From DATARR01 sp034666985 (GTDB lineage: Bacteria > Acidobacteriota > Thermoanaerobaculia > Multivoradales > UBA5704), in NCBI GenBank assembly GCA_034666985.1, contig JAXDKS010000006.1:91005-155004 (forward strand): a stretch of 64,000 nt of DNA, read 5' to 3'. The notes under the pieces were generated by a model. The model was not told the origin of the DNA. It saw only the letters and a list, made by a program, of their open reading frames with translations, and searched no databases. Positions within the stretch are counted from its first letter, which is position 1. Each line of letters starts with the position of its first letter. The position numbers were made by a program, and so were the translations under genes. Below, one piece after another: positions 37,543-46,042 of this stretch.

Positions 37543-39954
37543 ATGAAAGGCAAGTGGATTTGTCTCCTCATCGCTCTCGCCCTCCTGCCGCTCGGCGCCG
37601 GGCTGGCGCAGGCGCAGGGAAACGGGAGGATCGAAGGGAAGGTCACGCGACCCGATGGCGCGGGCCTGGGGGGCGTCACGGTCCGCATCCAGTCCCTCGA
37701 CCGCTCGGCGCAGACCGATGCGACAGGCGCCTACGTCCTGGACGGCGTACCGCCGGGCACCTATGAGGTCACCTTCAGTCTGAGCGATCACTCGAAGACC
37801 GAAAGCGCCGTCACCGTGGCGGCCGGAGCGGCGAAGACGCTGGACCAGAAGGTCGACTGGGACCTGAGCTTCGCCGAGACCATCACCGTCTACTCGGTGT
37901 CGCGCAAGGCGGAGCGGGTCACCGAAGCGCCGGCCGCGGTGACGGTGGTGCCGGAGGAGGACATCGCCCTCAAGGCGCCCTCGGGCCAAGTCCCCAAGCT
38001 GCTGGAGTACACGCCGGGCGTCGACTTCACCCAGAGCGGCCTCTACGACTTCAACTTCAACGTGCGGGGATTCAACAGCTCCCTCAACCGTCGTATCCTG
38101 ACGCTGATCGACGGCCGCGATCCCTCGGTGCCGTTCCTCGGCGCCCAGGAGTGGGGGGCGGTCTCCTTCCCCATGGACGAGCTGGCCACCGTGGAGCTGG
38201 TGCGCGGACCGGGCTCGGCCCTCTACGGCGCCAACGCCTTCAGCGGCGTGCTCAACATGACGACGCGGTCGCCGCGAGGCAACGAGGGGGGCAAGGTGCG
38301 GCTGACCGGCGGTGAGCTGGGCACGACCCGCGGCGACCTCCAGTATGCGCGCGAGCTGGGGGCCGGCTGGTATGGGCGGCTGGTCGGCGGCTATCAGCAG
38401 AGCGACGACTTCACCCGCTCGCGCAACCAGAGCGTGGAGTACTCGACGATCTGCGCCTCCGCCGCCCAGACCAACTGCCTGCGGCGGGAGGCCCGGGCCC
38501 TGGCGGTCGATCGGGCGAAGATCGGCTACGGCGGCCTGCGCTTCGACCGCTACTTCCAGGAGAACCAGGTGCTGACGATCGAAGGCGGAACGGCCAGCCT
38601 CGAAGGCCCGACCTTCCTCACCGGCATCGGCCGCGTCCAGGTGACGGACGTCAACCGCCCGTGGACCCGGATCAACTTCAACACCGAGCACTGGAACCTC
38701 CTGGGCTACTACGACACGCGCAAAGCCAACAAGCAGGTGGCCCTCTCCTCCGGCGCCCTGCTCTACGAGGACTCCTCGAACCTGCACGGCGAGCTCGAGG
38801 GCAACACGGGCTTCGCCGGCGGCAAGGGCTTCCTCGTGGGTGGCGTCGCCTACCGCCAGCAGAAGGTGGACACGGCCGACCCGACCGGCTTCCAGACCCT
38901 GATGGACTCCGCCAAGAGCGAGCACACCCAGGCCGTCTTCGGCCAGTTCGAGTACAGCCTCACCCCGTCGCTCAAGGCAGTGGTGGCCGCCCGGGTGGAC
39001 GACAGCACGCTCCATGACCGCCAGTTCTCCCCCAAGGGCTCGCTGGTGTGGGCCGCCACCCCCACCCAGACGTTGCGCGTCACCTACAACAAGGCCTTCC
39101 AGGTGCCCAACTACTCGGAGTTCTTCCTGCGCGCTCCGGCGGGCGCTCCCATCACCGCCTTCGCGCCCCTGGAGGCCGCGCTGGCCCCCTTCCTCGGCGG
39201 CCAGACCCTCGGTCTGACCAGCATCCCCATCCTGGCCCGCGGCAACAACAACCTCGACGTGGAGCACATCCGGAGCTACGAGGCCGGCTACAGCGGCATC
39301 TTCGGCGCCAAGCTCTACCTCACGGTCGACTACTACAAGAGCCGGATGGAGAACTTCGTCACCGACCTGCTGCCCGGGGTCAACACGGCCTTCACACCCT
39401 ACGCTCCGCCGTCGTTCCTGCCGGCGCCGGTGGCGGCGCAGGTGATCGGCACCCTGCGCGGCGGCCTGGGACCGAACTTCGCCGGTCTGACGACGATCAA
39501 CGGCAAGCCCGCCCTAGTGTTCTCCTACGCCAACTCCGGCGTGGTGGACACCCAGGGGATCGACGTGGCCGTCAACTACTACCTCAACGACCGGGTGCTG
39601 ACGGACTTCAGCTACTCGTGGTTCGACTTCACCGTCAAGTCGAAGAACGAGCGCGACCAGCTCCTGCCCAACGGGCCGGAGAACAAGGTGTCGGGCGGCC
39701 TCTCCTACCGTGGCGACCAGTGGAACGGCACCGTCAAGGTTCGCTGGGTGGATGGCTTCCCCTGGGCGGCGGGCGTGTTCGTGGGCGACGTGCCGTCCTA
39801 CACCCTGGTGGACCTGGGGGCGAGCTACAAGCTGTCCAACGACTGGCAGATCGGCCTCGACGTCAGCAACCTCTTCGACAAGGAGCACTTCCAGTCCTTC
39901 GGCGGCGACCTGCTGCGGCGTCGGGCGCTGGCGCACGTGTCGTACTCCTGGTAG
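37543..39954 (+). CDS. TonB-dependent outer membrane receptor
   Basis: An 803-residue protein starting at the ATG at 37543, which has GGAGG upstream. A signal peptide (about 1-25) is followed by a carboxypeptidase-regulatory-like domain (about 27-105, GKVTRPDGAGLGGVTVRI), the plug domain (EAPAAVTVVPEEDI, FNVRGFNSSLNRRILTLIDG, VELVRGPGSALYGANAFSG) and a C-terminal beta-barrel ending RALAHVSYSW with the terminal aromatic residue. It should import a ligand across the outer membrane with energy from TonB-ExbBD, none of which is nearby. The ligand is not evident; no siderophore genes flank it. Confidence 0.93.
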   Translation: MKGKWICLLIALALLPLGAGLAQAQGNGRIEGKVTRPDGAGLGGVTVRIQSLDRSAQTDATGAYVLDGVPPGTYEVTFSLSDHSKTESAVTVAAGAAKTLDQKVDWDLSFAETITVYSVSRKAERVTEAPAAVTVVPEEDIALKAPSGQVPKLLEYTPGVDFTQSGLYDFNFNVRGFNSSLNRRILTLIDGRDPSVPFLGAQEWGAVSFPMDELATVELVRGPGSALYGANAFSGVLNMTTRSPRGNEGGKVRLTGGELGTTRGDLQYARELGAGWYGRLVGGYQQSDDFTRSRNQSVEYSTICASAAQTNCLRREARALAVDRAKIGYGGLRFDRYFQENQVLTIEGGTASLEGPTFLTGIGRVQVTDVNRPWTRINFNTEHWNLLGYYDTRKANKQVALSSGALLYEDSSNLHGELEGNTGFAGGKGFLVGGVAYRQQKVDTADPTGFQTLMDSAKSEHTQAVFGQFEYSLTPSLKAVVAARVDDSTLHDRQFSPKGSLVWAATPTQTLRVTYNKAFQVPNYSEFFLRAPAGAPITAFAPLEAALAPFLGGQTLGLTSIPILARGNNNLDVEHIRSYEAGYSGIFGAKLYLTVDYYKSRMENFVTDLLPGVNTAFTPYAPPSFLPAPVAAQVIGTLRGGLGPNFAGLTTINGKPALVFSYANSGVVDTQGIDVAVNYYLNDRVLTDFSYSWFDFTVKSKNERDQLLPNGPENKVSGGLSYRGDQWNGTVKVRWVDGFPWAAGVFVGDVPSYTLVDLGASYKLSNDWQIGLDVSNLFDKEHFQSFGGDLLRRRALAHVSYSW

Positions 39955-40033
39955 GGAGAGAGGTGGGGTCCGGGGGCGGGAATTTGACTCGCCCCCGGGT
40001 GTGTCCTATATTGTCCGGCCTGCGCGTTTCCGT

Positions 40034-40107
40034 CGGGGCGTAGCGCAGCCTGGTAGCGCACCTGCCTTGGGCGCAGGGGGTCCCCAGTTCAAATCTGGGC
40101 GCCCCGA
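40034..40107 (+). tRNA. tRNA-Pro (anticodon UGG)
   Basis: The 7-bp acceptor stem CGGGGCG pairs with CGCCCCG, with discriminator A at 40107. The anticodon stem CCTGC/GCAGG holds the loop CTTGGGC, giving anticodon TGG. The T arm has TTCAAAT. The 3' CCA is not encoded. It leads a cluster of three tRNA genes. Confidence 0.95.
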
Positions 40108-40125
40108 TACCGACGGCGCACACGG

Positions 40126-40202
40126 CTGCCTGTAGCTCAGTTGGACAGAGCGGCGGCCTTCTAAGCCGCGGGTCGGGGGTTCGAATCCCTCCAGGCAGGC
40201 CA
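40126..40202 (+). tRNA. tRNA-Arg (anticodon UCU)
   Basis: The acceptor CTGCCTG pairs with CAGGCAG, discriminator G at 40199, followed by an encoded CCA (40200-40202). The anticodon stem GCGGC/GCCGC surrounds CTTCTAA, so the anticodon is TCT. It lies 18 bases after tRNA-Pro. Confidence 0.94.
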
Positions 40203-40253
40203 ACCTTCTTTCTCAGCCGCGGACGTAGGCGATCCCCACGCCTTCCCACGAAC

Positions 40254-40330
40254 GCGCCCTTAGCTCAGCTGGATAGAGCGACAGCCTCCGAAGCTGTAGG
40301 TCAGAGGTTCGAATCCTCTAGGGCGCACCA
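40254..40330 (+). tRNA. tRNA-Arg (anticodon CCG)
   Basis: The acceptor GCGCCCT pairs with AGGGCGC, discriminator A, encoded CCA at 40328-40330. The anticodon loop CTCCGAA within ACAGC/GCTGT gives CCG. It is the third gene of the tRNA cluster and the boundary between ordinary genes and the accessory region downstream. Confidence 0.94.
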
Positions 40331-40409
40331 TCCCCATCATCCTTCCTTTGAGGTAGTCTCACTCTGAATCCGGCCCCAGTCTATGGGCCGACAGGAAGGA
40401 TGAGGCCCC

Positions 40410-40897
40410 GTGACCGCCACTGAAGAAGGAATGATGGCCCAGATCTGGATCGCATTCGGACAGGGCGCCGGTGCGATCAAGGTCTCCCCGGAGGCAGCTC
40501 TGGAGCTGCGCCGCTGGTACTTCGACGCGATCACTCCCCGTATCACTCATGAAGACTGGGAAGCCCAGGCCGTCCAGGTGCTCGACCGTATGCGTGCCAT
40601 CGGCAGTTTGGCCGCCTCGAAAGCCGCGAGTTCTGGGGCGTCGGCGATCACGCCGAGGGAAGTCAATGAATCAGCCTCAGCGCTACTGGGGAGGCAGGGA
40701 CCGGCCTGGCCGAGTCGTCCGAGGTTTCCGACCAGCACATGGCCCGCAAGGCAGAGGTCAATCGCGATGTCCGTCTGACCGCTGCGCTGGCCACCACTCC
40801 GGCGTTGGGCGCAGAGATCGCAAATCTGGAGATTCTCTCCGACTCCGCTCTGTGGAACGCCGCCCAGACCCGGATGCCCAGGCGACTGGCAAGTTAG
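40410..40897 (+). pseudogene. Hypothetical gene, probably frameshifted
   Basis: The upstream frame (GTG at 40410, or ATG at 40431 after GAAGAAGGA) codes for a plausible soluble protein (AQIWIAFGQGAGAIKV, ALELRRWYFDAI, THEDWEAQAVQVLDRMRAIG). It then loses coding character and stops at 40778. From about 40670 a second frame, reached by a -1 shift, reads naturally: GLAESSEVSDQHMARKAEV, then VRLTAALATTPALGAEI and SDSALWNAAQTRMP, stopping at 40897. That second frame has no start of its own before an internal Met. The two look like one gene broken between 40670 and 40778. I do not recognise the family. Its end overlaps the convergent lanthipeptide precursor's stop. Confidence 0.45.
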
Positions 40898-41100
40898 CAG
40901 CAACTGGTGAGTATAGTGTCGCCAGAGCCTGTACATTGTTGCTCGCACTGCGACATATCAGTGCACGCGCAGTCTGAGTATTGAGGTAGCGGCAAGCAAC
41001 TGGGGTCAGTCGACGCGCCTCCTGCTACTCTTCTCAGGCTAGTGATTTGAAGGTTGCGGATAGTTTCACGGCTGAGTTGCAACTTCCGGACTCGTTTCAT
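40894..41100 (-). CDS. Class I lanthipeptide-like precursor 1
   Basis: A 68-residue precursor peptide from the ATG at 41100, which has an excellent GGAGGTCGAT upstream; the longer frame is unlikely. The leader KLQLSRETIRNLQI ends at VAGG, the expected double-Gly cleavage site. It matches the pinensin-type class I leader (K-L-x-L-x-K/R-E-T-I-x-x-L). The core of about 40 residues has seven cysteines and several Ser/Thr (for example YSDCACTDMSQCEQQC and ILTSCC), as needed for lanthionine rings. No dehydratase, cyclase or transporter lies in the window. Such leaders are also found in other RiPP-like peptides, so modification is inferred. Confidence 0.75.
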   Translation of the reverse strand: MKRVRKLQLSRETIRNLQITSLRRVAGGASTDPSCLPLPQYSDCACTDMSQCEQQCTGSGDTILTSCC

Positions 41101-41149
41101 ATCGACCTCCATTGTAGGAGAAAGGTAATAACGCTTCAGCGCTTTGAGT

Positions 41150-41184
41150 CGTTGGGGCCGGTGTCCTGCCTGCCCCAACGTTTT
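41150..41184 (+). terminator. Hairpin with T-run
   Basis: Perfect 9-base arms CGTTGGGGC (41150-41158) and GCCCCAACG (41172-41180) followed by TTTT. On the plus strand this fits a factor-independent terminator for the broken gene upstream. A sequence with the same loop (GTGTCCTGCC versus GCGTCCTGCC) forms the hairpin at 45861-45883. Confidence 0.4.
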
Positions 41185-41233
41185 GGCGCTCTGACTTTTT
41201 AGGGCACCTGGTTCGGCAGAGTCTCCGTTGGTC

Positions 41234-41500
41234 CTACGGGCAATAGCATTGGGCGTACCACTCGTCGTAATACGCGGTCTTGCAGCCCTCGTGGTATTTC
41301 GGGGGGCTCGGGGGGCTCGTGTAACAATACTGATAGGTCAGTCCACACTCCGGGCCGCCCGGCGACTGATAATAATAGGTTGCCTTATAGACCTCGTCGT
41401 ATCCGCACGGCGGGAAAGTTTCCAAGGTCGGCTTTGGATTCGAGCTTGCAGGGGTCATGAGAGGGCCGCTGATCAGGAATGCGAGCAGAAGGGTCTTCAT
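41234..41500 (-). CDS. Cys-rich secreted peptide, copy A
   Basis: An 88-residue protein whose ATG at 41500 has GGGAGAAA upstream. A signal peptide (MKTLLLAFLISGPLMTPASS) is followed by a Tyr/Cys/Pro-rich mature part with seven cysteines (PPCGYDEVYKATYYYQSP, ECGLTYQYCYTSPP, WYAQCYCP). The Tyr-rich pattern with paired Cys loosely recalls DUF6289-type small secreted proteins, but the match is weak. It is about 85-90% identical to the protein at 46043. Both copies include the same upstream sequence, so this is a segmental duplication. Confidence 0.65.
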   Translation of the reverse strand: MKTLLLAFLISGPLMTPASSNPKPTLETFPPCGYDEVYKATYYYQSPGGPECGLTYQYCYTSPPSPPKYHEGCKTAYYDEWYAQCYCP

Positions 41501-41650
41501 CGTGGCTTTCTCCCGTTCGACTTCGACGGAGCGCAGAATGCTGCTCCCTACTTCTTCAGGTACAGGAAGCACTCCAAACGAGACAGAGCCTCTAAAGGCG
41601 CATACTCTTCCGGCCAAACAGCCTGGACCCTACAGGAGGGAGGACATCGC

Positions 41651-41971
41651 GTGATCGGACGCATCTGGCACGGTTGGACGACGACGGCGAACGCGGACGT
41701 GTATGAAAACCTGCTGCGGACGGAGATCTTTCCCGGCATCGCCGCCAAGGGTGTCGCGGGCTACCGAGGCATCCAGCTCCTCCGCCGGCCCCTGCCGCCG
41801 GACGAGGTCGAGTTCATCACCCTCATGTGGTTCGACTCCTGGGAGGCGGTCCGGAGGTTCGGCGGCGAGGACTACGAGCGCGCCTACGTCCCCGCGAAGG
41901 CCCGGGAGGTCCTGGCCCGCTTCGACGAGCGCTCCCAGCACTACGAGGTCCGAGAGCGGCTCGACTCCTGA
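41651..41971 (+). CDS. Antibiotic biosynthesis monooxygenase (ABM) domain protein
   Basis: A 106-residue single-domain protein of the dimeric alpha/beta-barrel superfamily. The GTG at 41651 has GGAGGGAGGA upstream; the longer frame is a shadow of the convergent peptide gene. Family marks include RIWHGWTTTANADVYENLL at the first strand-helix and EFITLMWFDSWEAVRRFGGE in the core, then AYVPAKAREVLARFDE. ABM proteins act as small oxygenases or as stress-related heme or quinone binders; the function of this one is unknown. It lies between the lanthipeptide-like genes but need not be related to them. Confidence 0.8.
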   Translation: MIGRIWHGWTTTANADVYENLLRTEIFPGIAAKGVAGYRGIQLLRRPLPPDEVEFITLMWFDSWEAVRRFGGEDYERAYVPAKAREVLARFDERSQHYEVRERLDS

Positions 41972-42115
41972 GCCCGCCAGTCTGCGGTCTGCCGGCTCCG
42001 CGAGTGATACCAGGCACTTATCCAGGTCGGCGAAGAGCTGGTTGACCGGCTCACCCCCCGGTTGGTACCATATAGGTTTCCACTCAACTCGGAACTCGAC
42101 TTTGTAGGAGAAGGT

Positions 42116-42337
42116 ATGAAGAAAAAAGCGAAGAAGCTTCTGCTGAGCAAAGAAACCGTGTACGAGCTCAACCTCCGGTACGCCACGGGGGGCGCTACGT
42201 TTACCTGCCCGGATACCGAGTTTTCGGGTTGTCTCACGGACTGCCGGACCTGCGGTAACACGAACTACGTCACCTGCATCTCTTGCAACTCCCAGTGCGC
42301 GTCCTGCTTCTCGACCCAGCCTGGCGGCGGGTGCTGA
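42116..42337 (+). CDS. Class I lanthipeptide-like precursor 2
   Basis: A 73-residue precursor beginning at the ATG at 42116 with GTAGGAGAAGG upstream. The basic start MKKKAKKLLLSKETVYELNL and the site ATGG match the same leader type as the precursor at 40894. The core (from about residue 29) has ten cysteines with many Thr/Ser, such as SGCLTDCRTCGN, VTCISCNSQCASC and a Gly-rich end. It is on the opposite strand to precursor 1. The two cores are unrelated in sequence, which fits diversified products from one leader. No modifying enzyme is in the window. Confidence 0.75.
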   Translation: MKKKAKKLLLSKETVYELNLRYATGGATFTCPDTEFSGCLTDCRTCGNTNYVTCISCNSQCASCFSTQPGGGC

Positions 42338-42457
42338 TCGGCTGGATTTGACCCGCGGCGGGTTCGGCCCGCCGCGACCCTGACTCTTGACGAAATCTTT
42401 CCGCGAAAATCGCATGTACGGGTGTAGAGACAATCGACCGCTTCTCAAGGAGTCTCC

Positions 42458-45400
42458 ATGAGGACCAGCCCTGTGTGCCTGTTCACGCGTTTGTTCGCGA
42501 TCCTCGGCCTCCTCGCCGTGCTGCCGGCCCGCGGCCAGGCGCCCGCCTACCTGGTGAAGGACATCAACCCCGACACACCCGCGCCGCGGGTCGAGGAGAC
42601 CGGCGCGGAGAGCGAGGGGGTGGGCTCTCTGTTCTACTTCGTGGCCGACGACGGCACCCATGGCACGGAGATCTGGCGGACCGACGGCACCCCGGCCGGC
42701 ACCTTTCTGCTGAAGGACGTCTGCCCCGGCGCCTGCTCCTCTTTCCCGCATGCCCTCACCAGCTCTAACGGCCTGCTCTTCTTCTTCGCCGACGACCCGC
42801 TGCAGGGTCCGGGCTTGTGGAAGAGCGACGGCACTCCCGGGGGGACGTCGCTGGTGAAGGGGGACATCAACGGGCTGCAGAGCTTCGAAGACTTCCTGCT
42901 CCCGGCGATGCGGGACGCCGGAGGCAAGCTCCTCTTCACCGTCCTCGCCGCCGACAACGTCCTGGAGCTCTGGGTCACGGACGGGACGCCGGGCGGGACG
43001 CACGCGGTGGGGGACGCCGCCCGCGGTTTCCTCCCCTTCTTCCCCCTCCGGTTCCTGGCCTTGGACCACGGGCAGGTCCTGTTCGCGGCGCAGGACTCCT
43101 TTACGACCTGGGAGCCCTGGGTGACCGACGGCACCAACGCCGGCACCCAGCGGCTGTCCGAGGTGAATCCCGGCGCCGGCAACCCTATTCGCTTCAACAA
43201 CCTGGGGCTGGCCGGCCAGGAGGCCGTGGCCGCGCCCTTGGGGGGCTTCGTCTTCGTGGGAGACGACGGGAGCCACGGGCCCGAGATCTGGCGGACCGAC
43301 GGCACGGCGGGCGGCACCAACCTGATCAAGGACATCGCGCCCGGCTCGTCCGGCTCCTCGCCGTTCGGGCTCGCGGTATTCAACGGCAAGGTCCTCTTCA
43401 ACGCCACCGATCCCGCCCACGGCAGCGAGATCTGGGTCACGGACGGCACCGCGGCGGGGACCGGGCTGCTGCTGGACGTCCAGCCCGGCAGCTCCGGCTC
43501 GGATCCGCGGGAGATCACGGTGGTGGGCAGCCAGGCGTTCTTCCGCGCCGCGGACGGCACCCACGGAGCCGAGCTGTGGGCGACCGACGGCACCACGGCG
43601 GGCACCCGGATGGTCAAGGATCTGCTCCCGGGGTCCGCGGGCGGCCTGCCTCCCACCGCCGGGGGATATGAATTCACCGCCGTCGGCGGACGCCTGGTCT
43701 TCTTCTCGCCCACGGCCGGCGGACCCTTCGGAAGCTTCTGGACGAGTGACGGCACCGACGCCGGCACCCAGCCGCTGGCGCCGGCGTCCGGCTCCTGGCC
43801 CTACGTGGACGTCTTCTCGCAGGGGGTCGACAACCATGGCGTGGCGGGCGGCCGGCTGTTCTTCCGGGGCGACTTCGACCCGTCCTTCTGGGTCACGGAC
43901 GGCACCATGGCCGGCTCGACCAAGATCCTGGACGTCCCGGTCGCGACCTCGGCCTTCCTCGTCTCCAGCGGGACCATGGAGCCGGGCCTCCTCGCCGCCC
44001 TCAACGGGGCTCTCCTCTTCCAGGCGACCGACGACATCCACTACGCGCTATGGGGGAGCGACGGCACCGCGGCGGGCACGTCGCAGGTGTCCGACCTGGG
44101 CGGGAGCTCCCTTCCCAGGCAGCTCCACACCGTCAACGGCCGTCTGGCCTTCAGTGACCTCTCCAGCCGATTGGGCTTGAGCGACGGCACCACGGCCGGC
44201 ACCGAGGTCGTGCCCGGCAGCTCCGTGCTGGCCTTCGCGACGAAGCCCCTGGGCAACGATCTCTTCTTCCTCTCCCAGCCGGACAGCGCTCCCTCGGGGC
44301 TGTGGAAGACCGACGGCACCGAGGCGGGGACCGTCCCGGTGGCGACCCACAGCTCACCGATCCCCGGCGGCAGCCCGGTGCCTTCGGGCGGGAAGGTCTT
44401 CTACTCGCTCCTCAACGGCGGGAGCTACAACCTCTGGGTCTCGGACGGCACGGCCGGCGGAACGTCGATGATCGGGCCCGGATTATCCCCCCAGAACCTG
44501 ACGGACGCCAACGGCACTCTCTTCTTCAGCGCCTTCCAACCGGCCCTCCTCCGCTACACCCTCTGGAAGAGCAACGGCACGGCGGCGGGCACCGTCCAGG
44601 TCAGCGCGGTCGCCATCAACAACGGCCCGTTCGCCGTGCTCCCGGACGGCACCTTCCTCTTCATGGGAGACGGCCTCGACGGGCACGGCGAGGAGCTGTG
44701 GCGGAGCGACGGCACCGGCGCGGGCACGGTGCTGGTGAAGGACATCCTCCCCGGCCCCGCCAGATCCCGGATCTCCGGACTGGCGGTCGCCGGCAACCAA
44801 GCCTTCTTCACCGCCGCCGACGGCGTCCACGGCCTCGAGCTGTGGGTGAGCGACGGCACCCCGGCCGGCACGCACTTGGTGAAGGACGTCGTGTCGGGCG
44901 CGGGCTCCTCGGTCCCCTCGAACCTGACCACCGTCGGCTCCGTGGTCGTCTTCTCCGCCTTCGACCCGGCGCACGGCGTCGAGGCCTGGCGCAGCGACGG
45001 CACCGACGCCGGGACGTGGCGGCTCGCGGACGTCGCCCCTGGTCCCCTCTCCTCCAGCCCGCTGGGATTCACGGCCTCCGGGTCCAAGCTCTATTTCACG
45101 GCCGACGACAACACCACCGGCTTCGAGCTCTGGGCCCTCCCCAAGAAGGCGGTGGTCCCCACCTTCGCCGACGTGCCGTCCAATTTCTTCGCCTGGCAGT
45201 TCGTCGAGGCGCTCGCCGCCAGCGGCGTCACCGGCGGCTGCGGCGATGGCCAGTTCTGCCCGGATGACCTCGTCAACCGGGCGCAGATGGCCGTCTTCAT
45301 TCTCAGCGCGCGCGACGGCGTCCCTCCGCCGCCGGCCACGGGAACCCGTTTCGACGACGTGCCACCCGGCTACTGGGCCGGACCCTGGATCGAGGAGCTG

Positions 45401-45706
45401 GCGCGCGAAGGGGTAGTGAGCGGCTGCTCGGCCACGCCGCCCCGCTACTGCCCCGAGAAGAACCTGACCCGGGCCGAGATGGCGGTGCTGCTCACCCTCG
45501 CCCGGCACGAGGACCCGCCGCCGGCCACGGGCACCCGCTTCGCCGACGTGCCGGCCGACTACTGGGCGGCCCGCTTCATCGAACAGATCGCGGCCGACGG
45601 CATCACGGGAGGTTGCGGCGGCGGCAACTACTGCCCCGATCAGCCGATCACCCGCGGCGAGATGGCCGTCTTCCTCGCCACGGCGTTCCACCTGCCGTTG
45701 CCTTGA
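42458..45706 (+). CDS. ELWxxDGT-repeat protein with three SLH domains
   Basis: A 1,082-residue exported protein. After a signal peptide (about 1-27) come about 17 repeats of the ELWxxDGTxAGT type (for example EIWRTDGTPAGT, ELWVTDGTPGGT, EIWVTDGTAAGT, ELWRSDGTGAGT, EAWRSDGTDAGT), which form a beta-propeller-like array. Three SLH domains end the protein (FADVPSNFFAWQFVEALA, FDDVPPGYWAGPWIEELA, FADVPADYWAARFIEQIA); each has a Cys-Gly...CP(D/E) turn, for instance GGCGDGQFCPD. SLH domains usually hold a protein to the envelope. The start follows AAGGAG. It could be a surface adhesin or enzyme platform; no catalytic motif is seen. Confidence 0.9.
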   Translation: MRTSPVCLFTRLFAILGLLAVLPARGQAPAYLVKDINPDTPAPRVEETGAESEGVGSLFYFVADDGTHGTEIWRTDGTPAGTFLLKDVCPGACSSFPHALTSSNGLLFFFADDPLQGPGLWKSDGTPGGTSLVKGDINGLQSFEDFLLPAMRDAGGKLLFTVLAADNVLELWVTDGTPGGTHAVGDAARGFLPFFPLRFLALDHGQVLFAAQDSFTTWEPWVTDGTNAGTQRLSEVNPGAGNPIRFNNLGLAGQEAVAAPLGGFVFVGDDGSHGPEIWRTDGTAGGTNLIKDIAPGSSGSSPFGLAVFNGKVLFNATDPAHGSEIWVTDGTAAGTGLLLDVQPGSSGSDPREITVVGSQAFFRAADGTHGAELWATDGTTAGTRMVKDLLPGSAGGLPPTAGGYEFTAVGGRLVFFSPTAGGPFGSFWTSDGTDAGTQPLAPASGSWPYVDVFSQGVDNHGVAGGRLFFRGDFDPSFWVTDGTMAGSTKILDVPVATSAFLVSSGTMEPGLLAALNGALLFQATDDIHYALWGSDGTAAGTSQVSDLGGSSLPRQLHTVNGRLAFSDLSSRLGLSDGTTAGTEVVPGSSVLAFATKPLGNDLFFLSQPDSAPSGLWKTDGTEAGTVPVATHSSPIPGGSPVPSGGKVFYSLLNGGSYNLWVSDGTAGGTSMIGPGLSPQNLTDANGTLFFSAFQPALLRYTLWKSNGTAAGTVQVSAVAINNGPFAVLPDGTFLFMGDGLDGHGEELWRSDGTGAGTVLVKDILPGPARSRISGLAVAGNQAFFTAADGVHGLELWVSDGTPAGTHLVKDVVSGAGSSVPSNLTTVGSVVVFSAFDPAHGVEAWRSDGTDAGTWRLADVAPGPLSSSPLGFTASGSKLYFTADDNTTGFELWALPKKAVVPTFADVPSNFFAWQFVEALAASGVTGGCGDGQFCPDDLVNRAQMAVFILSARDGVPPPPATGTRFDDVPPGYWAGPWIEELAREGVVSGCSATPPRYCPEKNLTRAEMAVLLTLARHEDPPPATGTRFADVPADYWAARFIEQIAADGITGGCGGGNYCPDQPITRGEMAVFLATAFHLPLP

Positions 45707-46042
45707 AGACAGAAGGCACACAACAGGAGGATCAGATGGTGTTCCGCGGATCGTCCCCAACCTCGACGTGAAGCCAAGTTGTCCTACATGGGCCACGTCC
45801 CGATGGAAACCGCAGCGGTCTGGTCGGTACTGTCAGCGCGGAGACGAGATTTGAACCCTCGGGGCCGGCGTCCTGCCGGCCCCTCGTAGGGCGATGACTC
45901 CCTGAATCCGGAAATCTACGGGCATTCTCCCTGGCAGCCCGGGGGAAGCTGGGAGACCCTCATATACAGGATGGCGCTGGAGAGAAGCTCCTCGGGACAA
46001 CAGGTAAAGGCAAATGACTAATTCGGCAGAGCTCCGGTGATC
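45707..46042. other. Gap without a convincing gene; one hairpin
   Basis: After the ELWxxDGT gene I see an 11-codon ORF at 45736-45771 with a strong AGGAGG site, which is probably not meaningful. A hairpin has 8-base arms GGGGCCGG (45861-45868) and CCGGCCCC (45876-45883), similar in loop and position to the one at 41150-41180. No T-run follows. The right-hand end joins the duplicated segment starting near 46023. Confidence 0.55.

Noticed and set aside
41630..44041. Minus-strand open frame of 803 codons across the ABM, precursor 2 and ELWxxDGT genes
   Set aside because: It contradicts three plus-strand genes with strong ribosome sites and family motifs, and its translation is a repetitive shadow of the ELWxxDGT repeats.
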